From the NCBI GenBank assembly GCA_030592625.1, contig JAUVIY010000196.1:1-5343 (forward strand): a stretch of DNA of 5,343 nucleotides, in the 5' to 3' direction. Position numbers and translations under genes: made by a program. Each line of letters begins with the position of its first letter. The stretch's first letter is position 1. Under the pieces are notes generated by a model, which saw nothing but the letters and a program-made list of their open reading frames with translations, searched no databases and was not told the DNA's origin. Below are positions 1 to 5,005 of this stretch, one piece after another. The DNA is from Spirochaeta sp. Its GTDB lineage: Bacteria; Spirochaetota; Spirochaetia; DSM-2461.

Positions 1-260
1 ACCAGATCGGCTTCCCCTGAAAGTAAGTAATCTCTGGCGACTTTTTCATCTTCAGAATGGGCTGACAGTGAGTAGATTCCAGGCAGATCTATTACATTGA
101 AAGTAGTCCCATTAAACGTATATGTACCTTCTTTCTTTTCTACCGTTACACCCGGCCAGTTACCTATCTTTTGTGTATTTCCAGTTAAAGCGTTAAAAAG
201 CGTGGTCTTGCCACAGTTGGGATTTCCTGCAATTGCTATTGTAATATTGCTTTTATCCAT
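1..260 (-). CDS. feoB: FeoB ferrous iron transporter, N-terminal G domain (partial)
   Basis: This is the beginning of the large membrane protein that imports Fe(II). Only about 86 residues of the cytoplasmic GTPase domain lie in the window; the gene continues past the left edge. The G1/P-loop GNPNCGKTT is at residues 12-20, the FeoB-type switch I segment [14 protein letters not shown] is at about 32-45, and the G3 motif DLPG is at 58-61. The start is ambiguous between two adjacent ATG codons (263-261 and 260-258). An AAGGAGG site lies only 2 nt before the first but 5 nt before the second, so the second (MDKSN...) is preferred. Both overlap the TGA stop of the preceding feoA, which indicates translational coupling. 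Family assignment is secure; transport segments cannot be judged from this fragment. Confidence 0.95.
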   Translation of the reverse strand, partial: MDKSNITIAIAGNPNCGKTTLFNALTGNTQKIGNWPGVTVEKKEGTYTFNGTTFNVIDLPGIYSLSAHSEDEKVARDYLLSGEADL

Positions 261-508
261 CATTTCCTCCTTACCATTACAAGCTTCGCTTCCTCTTTTC
301 TCAATGAAAGATTTGTCCCTCTGACTTCAATATCAATGGGATCTCCCAGTGGCGCAAATCTCAAAATTTTGATTGTAGCCCCTTTTGAAATGCCCATTGC
401 CAGAAGTTTGTCAACTAATTCCTTGTTGTTCCTTTGAAATCCTGTGACCTCCGCCAGGTCATGCACCTGAAGGTTCCCAAGGGTTAATAAATCCTTACTT
501 TCCGTCAC
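260..508 (-). CDS. feoA: FeoA-family SH3-like protein (second feoA)
   Basis: A small cytoplasmic FeoA protein of 82 aa, the usual length for the family. FeoA proteins are thought to act with FeoB in Fe(II) uptake. The typical pattern is visible: a start region with LxxL, the segment [15 protein letters not shown] at about 35-49, then [13 protein letters not shown] and NLSLRKEEA before a basic tail RRK. Translation starts at a GTG (508-506), supported by AGGAGG at 520-515 with a 6-nt gap. The gene follows the first feoA by 11 nt and its TGA overlaps the feoB start. Its second half closely resembles the FeoA domain of the upstream regulator: by hand alignment 18 of 28 residues match from APLGDPI to the final V. 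It is much less like the other stand-alone FeoA. Confidence 0.9.
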   Translation of the reverse strand: MTESKDLLTLGNLQVHDLAEVTGFQRNNKELVDKLLAMGISKGATIKILRFAPLGDPIDIEVRGTNLSLRKEEAKLVMVRRK

Positions 509-514
509 TTGTCG

Positions 515-520
515 CCTCCT
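515..520 (-). promoter_or_regulatory. Shine-Dalgarno site setting the GTG start of the second feoA
   Basis: Read on the minus strand, AGGAGG is followed by 6 nt and a GTG. No ATG in this frame is nearby, so the strong site justifies the GTG start. Its first base is also the last base of the TAA stop of the upstream feoA, showing tight gene packing. Confidence 0.8.
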
Positions 521-762
521 TAGAATTGTTTTTCAATTTCTATTTTCTGAGCCAGCCCAAAACCCAGAGCGAGTCTTGTCTCACCTATCAACACAAGCAA
601 GGCCCGCCCGGGAGTTCCTGAAAGTACTTCCACATAGTTCCCCTGGTTTATACCCATTGAGAGCATTTTTTCCTGAAAGGACCTTCCACCATTCAGTTTT
701 ACAACTTTTCCTTTTTCGCCTTCCGACAGGAAAGAAAGGGGCATTTGTTTTTTTGAATCCAT
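520..762 (-). CDS. feoA: FeoA-family SH3-like protein (first feoA)
   Basis: A second stand-alone FeoA-type protein, 80 aa from the preferred start. It has the family's core: a leading LSFLSEGEKGKVVKL stretch, a glycine pair, QEKMLSMGINQGNYVEVL in the middle and a C-terminal strand region with TRLALGFGLAQKIEI. It probably partners FeoB or the other FeoA; its separate role is unknown. The frame is open upstream to an ATG at 798, which would add 12 residues. That ATG has no ribosome site and falls inside an inverted repeat. The ATG at 762 is preceded by GAGGG with a 5-nt gap and is better. The central APLGDPI signature of the other two FeoA domains here is absent (SGTPGRALL instead), so this copy is the divergent one. 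It is the first structural gene after the regulator. Confidence 0.87.
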   Translation of the reverse strand: MDSKKQMPLSFLSEGEKGKVVKLNGGRSFQEKMLSMGINQGNYVEVLSGTPGRALLVLIGETRLALGFGLAQKIEIEKQF

Positions 763-767
763 ATTAT

Positions 768-772
768 CCCTC
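768..772 (-). promoter_or_regulatory. Shine-Dalgarno site deciding the first feoA start
   Basis: GAGGG on the minus strand lies 5 nt before the ATG at 762-760. The upstream in-frame ATG at 798-796 is preceded only by T-rich sequence, so this site argues for the shorter protein and leaves the inverted repeat at 777-800 untranslated. Confidence 0.7.
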
Positions 773-776
773 AGTA

Positions 777-800
777 ATATGTTAGAATCATCTAACATAT
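777..800. promoter_or_regulatory. Candidate DtxR-family operator upstream of feoA
   Basis: Perfect inverted repeat: 10-bp arms ATATGTTAGA (777-786) and TCTAACATAT (791-800) around a 4-bp centre ATCA. Its core GTTAG-N6-CTAAC matches, with identical spacing, the core of the repeat at the regulator's own promoter (1505-1540). The half-site GTTAG/CTAAC also resembles the published DtxR box half-site, although DtxR boxes place the halves closer together. It lies in the gap between the regulator stop (813) and the feoA start (762), where bound regulator could block the feo transcript. Assignment to the neighbouring regulator is inference. Confidence 0.65.
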
Positions 801-823
801 GTCATAAAAAAATTACATGACTA
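794..823 (-). promoter_or_regulatory. Weak possible promoter for feoA-feoA-feoB
   Basis: On the minus strand, TAGTCA (823-818) and TATGTT (799-794) are 18 bp apart and each match four of six sigma-70 consensus bases. The -10 would lie inside the inverted repeat, which fits repression of this start. The match is poor, and the genes may instead be read only from the regulator promoter. Confidence 0.25.
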
Positions 824-1523
824 TAATCATCTCAGCCTCAGATTTTCTAAGAGAGAGACTGTATCCCCTTATAGTGATTTCTATCGGATCACCCAGGGGG
901 GCTACTCTCTCAACAATAATTTCCTGTCCCCGGCTTAATCCCATATCCATTAATCTTCGCCGTATGTCTGGATCACCGCTTATTTTATAGACAGTAGCTT
1001 TTTCCCCTGGCTTCAATACTGAGAGTAAAAACATGGGGATTTCTTTCCCTATCTCTTTATCTATTTCTTCTGTATGTTTAACTAAGAAATCATGTAGTCT
1101 TTTTTTGGTACCGGTCCCGCAGATGTCGTCGTCTGTTAAAAATTGTTTGAGTAGTAGTATACGTTCAATTACCTGAGGTGAAATTGAGTGTTCGATTGTA
1201 CATGCCAATTTGTCGGCAGTTTCATAATCAATCTCCAGAATATCCGTAAGAAAGCCCTTAACTGTTTTGAATTTCTGGCGAATAATCATCCAAATACGTT
1301 TTCCTCTTGAAGTAAGAGTAATTGGCCCGTAGGGTGTGTAATTTACTAATTTCTGTTCTCTTAGAACCTGAAGTGCATTTGTTACCGACGATGGTTTGAC
1401 TTTCATTATTCTGGCGATTTCTTTGGATCTGACCTGGCTTTTATTTGCTTCAAGATCTCCTATAGTTTTCAGATAATCTTCAAAATTTGAGGAGAGGTCT
1501 TTCAGGTGATAAAAGTTAGGCAC
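813..1523 (-). CDS. DtxR-family metalloregulator with C-terminal FeoA domain
   Basis: A 236-aa metal-dependent transcription regulator, probably an iron-sensing repressor of the feo genes beside it. Residues 10-75 form the winged helix (NFEDYLKTI, then RSKEIARIMKVKPSSVTNAL as the helix-turn-helix). Residues 76-150 correspond to the dimerisation/metal domain. Residues from about 163 to the end form a FeoA/SH3 domain (LMDMGLSRGQEI, APLGDPIEITIRG, SLSLRKSEAE). By hand alignment D16 takes the place of MntR Asp8 / DtxR Met10, and C108-x-x-E111-H112 matches DtxR Cys102-Glu105-His106. MntR Glu11 and His77 positions appear to be Lys19 and Phe86. The pattern is therefore closer to DtxR/IdeR than MntR, though mixed. 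The start is GTG at 1523-1521; the next Met (40) would cut the helix-turn-helix. There is no good ribosome site, and the predicted transcription start falls at the start codon. Confidence 0.88.
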   Translation of the reverse strand: MPNFYHLKDLSSNFEDYLKTIGDLEANKSQVRSKEIARIMKVKPSSVTNALQVLREQKLVNYTPYGPITLTSRGKRIWMIIRQKFKTVKGFLTDILEIDYETADKLACTIEHSISPQVIERILLLKQFLTDDDICGTGTKKRLHDFLVKHTEEIDKEIGKEIPMFLLSVLKPGEKATVYKISGDPDIRRRLMDMGLSRGQEIIVERVAPLGDPIEITIRGYSLSLRKSEAEMIIVM

Positions 1524-1540
1524 TTCTAACTTTTATCACC
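1505..1540. promoter_or_regulatory. Long perfect inverted repeat at the regulator start; candidate autoregulatory operator
   Basis: Arms GGTGATAAAAGTTAG (1505-1519) and CTAACTTTTATCACC (1526-1540) are perfect 15-bp reverse complements around a 6-bp centre GCACTT. The regulator's GTG start codon lies in that centre, and the right arm covers the promoter -10. The inner core GTTAG-N6-CTAAC is the same as in the repeat before feoA. Bound repressor here would block RNA polymerase, giving autoregulation. If the transcript begins further upstream, the same bases could fold into an RNA hairpin presenting or hiding the GTG. Confidence 0.7.
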
Positions 1541-1558
1541 GCCTGTTTTTTTTGTCAA
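1530..1558 (-). promoter_or_regulatory. Sigma-70 type promoter of the regulator/feo operon
   Basis: On the minus strand a perfect -35 TTGACA (1558-1553) is followed by 17 bp and a -10 TAAAAG (1535-1530). The -10 matches four of six consensus bases and is preceded by TGA, giving the extended -10 form TGnTAAAAG. The spacer starts with an A-tract. Transcription should begin near 1523, the first base of the GTG start codon. Confidence 0.7.
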
Positions 1559-1574
1559 GTAAAAAAATGACAAA
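1551..1574. repeat. Inverted repeat TTTGTCA-N10-TGACAAA over the -35 region
   Basis: Seven-bp perfect arms at 1551-1557 and 1568-1574 with an A-rich 10-bp centre. The left arm overlaps the -35 TTGACA of the regulator promoter. It could bind a second regulator or be chance in AT-rich DNA. It does not share the GTTAG/CTAAC core. The rest of the gap from 1575 to 1625 shows no convincing terminator for the MFS gene. Confidence 0.3.
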
Positions 1575-1625
1575 CATAATAAAATGTAATGCCATGTGTT
1601 GATCAATCGTCAGCACGGACCGGCT

Positions 1626-2798
1626 CTACTCCGACTCCTGCATGAGTAGCAGCAGTGCCACGCTGGCTACAACCAGAATACCCAGTACGACAAAGGCATG
1701 AGGGAACCATCCCCGGGCACCGGCCGCGGCGAATAACGGCGGGGCCACTCCGGCACCCACCAGATTCGCCATTGGGATGGCCAGTGCAAAGGCAAGATTC
1801 CTCCGTTCCGGAACGGTAACATTGGCCAGGGCGTTCAGAGCCACGGGGAAGTAGGCGCCTACAATCAGAGGCTGCAGAAAGACACTTGCCACCAGGAGCC
1901 ATCCCTGTGCCACCCCCAACAACAACGTCGCGAATCCGGTAACCACCAGAACCACCGCCACAACCGGACGGAATCCAAAGCGGTCGGCAAGAGTGCCGGC
2001 GGTCAGGATTGCGGCAAAACCGGTGATGCGAGAAGACCCAACGAGGTTGTTCACAAATCGCTCCGGGAGACCATGCTCAAGCACCAGGTAGGTAGGCAGG
2101 ACACCATAGACACCTATAGCAGCTGTGGCCGCCACCACTAAAAGCGCGGAGACGATCCAGAACGATCGGTTCCGCGCCAACTCGGCAAGATTCCGATAAC
2201 TCGGCGGCTGGCCACGACCGCTAACGGCACGACCGGAAGCTGCGAAAAAAAGAGCTACCACTATTCCGCTGATGCCGACCACCAGCATCACACCGCGCCA
2301 ACCGATGGTAGGTGCAAAAGCCGCCGCAACGACAGGGGCCAGGATGAATGCAAAGTTTGGCCCGCACTCGTGAATCGCCAGTGCCTTGCCACGGTGAATG
2401 TCCGGTGCAATGGTGGTGACGGCAACAATACCGGAGCCGGGATAGAGTCCGATCCCCCAGCCGCCGACAAACAGCAGCAGATGAAAGAAGCCTTCGCTCC
2501 GCACATAAGAAAGGGCCATCAGTGCGAGTCCGGCCAGCAGCACGGATACCACAATGGTCCACTTGTGAGTCAAGCGTTGAGCCACGAACCCGGAGGTTAA
2601 CAACCCGATTACAAACCCCGACGATGAGGTGAGGAAAAACAGTGAAGCACGGTCGTAGGTAATACCGAGATCCGCCGAAATCCTGAGAAGCAAGGGGGCC
2701 AGAAGCAACCGCGGCATCGAGCCGAAGAAAACCATCACCATGAGAAAGAGGATCCATGGCAGCGTCGGTGTAAATCGTGGAGTCTGCTGACTATCCAT
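1626..2798 (-). CDS. MFS transporter, 12 membrane helices, substrate unknown
   Basis: A 390-aa inner-membrane carrier of the major facilitator superfamily. Two sets of about six hydrophobic helices (first near residues 14-34, last near 364-386) are separated by a charged central loop at about 188-212. The signature loop between helices 8 and 9 is clear (GTLADRFGFR, 268-277), and a weaker equivalent follows helix 2 (G70, R75, K79). A buried-looking His-Glu pair (143-144) lies at the start of helix 5 and could take part in proton or substrate coupling. The start ATG at 2798 has only a weak ribosome site. The gene is noticeably GC-richer than the feo region: one 60-base sample line here counts 37 G/C against 24 in the regulator gene. 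It has no operator like the feo ones. Nothing visible identifies its cargo. Confidence 0.9.
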   Translation of the reverse strand: MDSQQTPRFTPTLPWILFLMVMVFFGSMPRLLLAPLLLRISADLGITYDRASLFFLTSSSGFVIGLLTSGFVAQRLTHKWTIVVSVLLAGLALMALSYVRSEGFFHLLLFVGGWGIGLYPGSGIVAVTTIAPDIHRGKALAIHECGPNFAFILAPVVAAAFAPTIGWRGVMLVVGISGIVVALFFAASGRAVSGRGQPPSYRNLAELARNRSFWIVSALLVVAATAAIGVYGVLPTYLVLEHGLPERFVNNLVGSSRITGFAAILTAGTLADRFGFRPVVAVVLVVTGFATLLLGVAQGWLLVASVFLQPLIVGAYFPVALNALANVTVPERRNLAFALAIPMANLVGAGVAPPLFAAAGARGWFPHAFVVLGILVVASVALLLLMQESE

Positions 2799-2969
2799 AT
2801 TCTGGTTGTAGCCTAGCAGAGAATGGCGGGGACCGACAGGAGGTCAGCAATACTGCCCCGGAATCCTGTTCAGCCGATAATTGACCGAGCGTCCACCGGA
2901 GTTACGGGGATGATGAAACCTTTATCTCGAATGAATCGGCCTGTCCGAGGATATATCCTTGCTGTAACT
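2799..2969. other. Intergenic region with small inverted repeats
   Basis: This 171-bp gap separates the end of the ThiF-like gene from the MFS start. It contains AGTTAC (2900-2905) and GTAACT (2964-2969), able to pair and enclose about 58 nt. Inside are a 12-bp palindrome AGGATATATCCT (2948-2959) and a short CGG/CCG hairpin (2937-2947). No U-tract follows a stable stem on the minus strand, so it is not a convincing terminator. I match it to no riboswitch family. No clear promoter for the MFS gene was found. Confidence 0.4.
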
Positions 2970-3707
2970 TCAAAGCCGATTAAGCCCTCCGCAAACCGGG
3001 CAATCCGGATTCTTCGCCATCTCGATCCGGTTTATTTCCATTGTCGTCAGGTCAACACTGAAGAATACGCCATCATTCCCGGGATCCATATCCAACAGCC
3101 ACCTGAGAGCCACGTTCGCCTCCAGGCTCCCCAGGACTCCGGCCGTCGATCCGCAGATGGGAATAGGACCATCATCAGCGAAACCCTCGGAATCGAAGAA
3201 ACAGGCCAGGCAGGGAGTGGCCGGCGGATTAATGAGCATCACCTGGCCATAGAATTCCCGTACCCCGGCATGGACAAAGGCTATCGATCGCTCGACGCAG
3301 AACTCATTTATAATCAAGCGAGTCTCCGGATTATCCAGGCAATCAACAATGAGGTCGCAATCTCCGAAAATATCGGCGATATTATCCGAACTGATCGGCT
3401 CATCGTAAGCAATTACCTGAATATCCGGATTAAGGATCGACAGGCGCTGCCGGGCAGCATGAACCTTGGATGCGCCTACGTCATCCGTGGTAAAGAGCAC
3501 CTGCCGGTTCAGGTTCGATACCTCGATGTCCTGATAATCGCATATCGTCAGTCGGCCCACGCCGGCCGACGCGAGATAGATAGCCGCCGGTGAACCCAGC
3601 CCGCCGGTTCCGGCGATACCGACGTGGCTCTCTTTGAGTTTATTCTGACCGTCAGTTCCCCAGCCGTCGATGAGGACCTGGCGTTCATATCTCTCTGTAC
3701 CGCTCAT
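2970..3707 (-). CDS. ThiF/MoeB/HesA-family adenylating (E1-like) enzyme
   Basis: A 245-aa soluble enzyme of the family that uses ATP to adenylate the C-terminal glycine of a small sulfur carrier such as ThiS or MoaD. Motifs in order: RYERQ (6-10); nucleotide-binding GIAGTGGLGS (30-39); D57 before NLNRQ (65-69), carrying the arginine expected at the ATP site; K81; and DN (125-126) with R130. Four zinc-type cysteines form two CxxC pairs, C166/C169 and C236/C239. C185 in the CGSTAGVLG segment aligns with the active cysteine region of ThiF. All core residues are present, so it looks active. Length fits ThiF/MoeB (about 250 aa). No ThiS, MoaD or other thiamin/molybdopterin gene is nearby, so the exact function is open. 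It starts 37 nt after the LarA-like gene ends and has no clear ribosome site. Confidence 0.9.
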   Translation of the reverse strand: MSGTERYERQVLIDGWGTDGQNKLKESHVGIAGTGGLGSPAAIYLASAGVGRLTICDYQDIEVSNLNRQVLFTTDDVGASKVHAARQRLSILNPDIQVIAYDEPISSDNIADIFGDCDLIVDCLDNPETRLIINEFCVERSIAFVHAGVREFYGQVMLINPPATPCLACFFDSEGFADDGPIPICGSTAGVLGSLEANVALRWLLDMDPGNDGVFFSVDLTTMEINRIEMAKNPDCPVCGGLNRL

Positions 3708-3713
3708 GAGTCT

Positions 3714-3719
3714 ATTATA
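3714..3719 (-). promoter_or_regulatory. Perfect -10 box just upstream of the ThiF-like start
   Basis: TATAAT on the minus strand ends 6 nt before the ATG at 3707, so a transcript from it would begin at or next to the start codon and be leaderless. No acceptable -35 lies at 16-18 bp. It may be chance in the AT-rich 37-bp gap, and the gene may simply be read through from the LarA-like gene. Confidence 0.3.
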
Positions 3720-3744
3720 AGCTATTATGTCGTTCCACTACCGA

Positions 3745-4995
3745 TTAATAATCCCGCCGGACCCTGGGAACCGTAACACTTCCGTCGAGAAGAAAGAGCA
3801 CTCGGGCATCAGGACCACGATCCTCGATAGCTTCAATTATTGTCTCCTGCAGATCTTTGACCGGCTTAATGAAAATGCTATTCCAGATATCGTCTTCCAA
3901 TTCACTGTAAACGAGAACCTGGTACATGAGACAGGTTTCGGCCATCTTTGCCGCCTTGTGATAACCCAGGACATAACTTTGGTTGATCTTCTCAAGCACC
4001 TCCGACGGGCTGTCGCAGGAGGAAAGGAGTTCATAGAAAGCCTTCTCACCGACTCCGTCTCGACAGGAAGAGACCAGGATGAGTATCCCGCCATCCTTCA
4101 GGGCGAGTCTCCCGTTATCCATAGCCTTCTGTGACTGGTACAAATCGATATCCATGGGATAACGGACGGATGAAACCACAATGTCCGCCTTCCCGGGAAT
4201 CTCCGCAACGAATACTTCGGCAGCCTTACCTACGGCATCGTCAAAGGAGGAATTGATGTCCCCTGATGAAACCGAATAGATGCGATGGTGTTTGTCCAGG
4301 ACGGCCTGAATGGAAAATATTTCGTTATCCAGCAGATCAATGGCGTCCAACATGTCCTGATGAACAGGATTATCCCGCAAAGACAGAGCTTTCGCCTCGG
4401 AACGAAGTGCCAGCTTGTGGTTCATGGTAATCGTTCGGTATGAGGATACACCCGGAAAGAAACTTTTCCGCCCTCCGGTAAAACCGGCAAAATAATGAGG
4501 CTCCACCGAACCGATAATAAGTATTTTCCGATGCTCGACAACAAGTTTATTGATATACAGGTCTGTACCTGCTTCGGATCTACCCAGGAAAACCATATTT
4601 TCATCATTTCGGGCGTTATGAACAACTATCTGGTGTCGGATCTGCTTATAGAATCCGCCGAAGATAAACTCGTACTCTTCTTCGGTCGGTGCTCGATGAA
4701 CTCCCGTCGCTATCAGATATGTGACTTTCATTCCTTTCAGATACTTATGAAGTACACTCATTATCCCGGCTGTCGGAGTAGGCCTGGTTCCGTCGTTGAC
4801 GATCACCAGTAAGGGGTCATTTCCAACAAGAAACCCCTTCAGATCCACACTGCCTATCGGCTCCCTCAGGGATTCTTCCACCAGAAGCCGCTCATCGTTT
4901 TCAGGGACTTCATTCGGTTCGATGATTCCCAGAATCCGGCTTTCTGGTATATCGACAAAAATCGAACTGTTTTTCCATGGAACGGCAACTTTCAT
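3745..4995 (-). CDS. LarA-family nickel-pincer-cofactor enzyme (lactate racemase-like)
   Basis: A 416-aa protein of the LarA family, which racemises or epimerises 2-hydroxy acids using a covalently bound nickel-pincer nucleotide (NPN). Signatures: NDGTRPTP (67-74), with D68 and R71 matching LarA Asp72/Arg75; ATGVHRAP (96-103), with H100; EPHYFAGF (165-172), with H167; GGRKSFFPG (174-182), with K177; and H193. H167-K177-H193 have the same 10- and 16-residue spacing as His174-Lys184-His200 of the Lactobacillus plantarum enzyme, where Lys184 holds the cofactor and His200 binds nickel. Q287 and K290 match Gln295/Lys298. Length is typical. The substrate cannot be read from sequence; many LarA homologues act on acids other than lactate. 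No larB, larC or larE is in the window. The start ATG follows the lpd stop by 10 nt, with AAGGA about 13 nt upstream, suggesting one operon. Confidence 0.88.
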   Translation of the reverse strand: MKVAVPWKNSSIFVDIPESRILGIIEPNEVPENDERLLVEESLREPIGSVDLKGFLVGNDPLLVIVNDGTRPTPTAGIMSVLHKYLKGMKVTYLIATGVHRAPTEEEYEFIFGGFYKQIRHQIVVHNARNDENMVFLGRSEAGTDLYINKLVVEHRKILIIGSVEPHYFAGFTGGRKSFFPGVSSYRTITMNHKLALRSEAKALSLRDNPVHQDMLDAIDLLDNEIFSIQAVLDKHHRIYSVSSGDINSSFDDAVGKAAEVFVAEIPGKADIVVSSVRYPMDIDLYQSQKAMDNGRLALKDGGILILVSSCRDGVGEKAFYELLSSCDSPSEVLEKINQSYVLGYHKAAKMAETCLMYQVLVYSELEDDIWNSIFIKPVKDLQETIIEAIEDRGPDARVLFLLDGSVTVPRVRRDY

Positions 4996-5005
4996 AATCG
5001 CTTAC

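Noticed and set aside
763..798. Upstream ATG (798) as the start of the first FeoA.
   Set aside because: It has no ribosome site and lies within the inverted repeat. The added 12 residues match nothing in FeoA, and the ATG at 762 has GAGGG at proper spacing.
1505..1553. Rho-independent terminator on the plus strand: perfect hairpin followed after 5 nt by eight T residues (1546-1553).
   Set aside because: No plus-strand gene ends here; all genes run leftward. The T-run is the A-tract of the promoter spacer on the other strand, and the repeat shares its core with the one before feoA, so operator is the better reading. Termination of antisense RNA cannot be excluded.
1561..1600. Terminator for the MFS gene, from the U-tract at 1567-1561 on the minus strand.
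   Set aside because: The sequence before it forms only a weak, interrupted AT stem, so a functional intrinsic terminator is not supported.
2221..2757. Minus-strand open frame of 178 codons inside the MFS gene.
   Set aside because: It is a shifted frame of the GC-rich transporter gene with Cys/Arg-rich, low-plausibility composition; the transporter frame shows helices and family motifs.
2895..2960. Fluoride-type riboswitch suggested by GGGGATGATG near a possible closing stem.
   Set aside because: The other conserved segments expected for that motif are not present, and neither flanking gene is a typical fluoride-responsive gene.
2823..3593. Long plus-strand open frame of 256 codons.
   Set aside because: It lies mostly opposite the ThiF-like gene, whose motifs are all on the minus strand. 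The product shows no recognisable domain, and there is no clear ribosome site.
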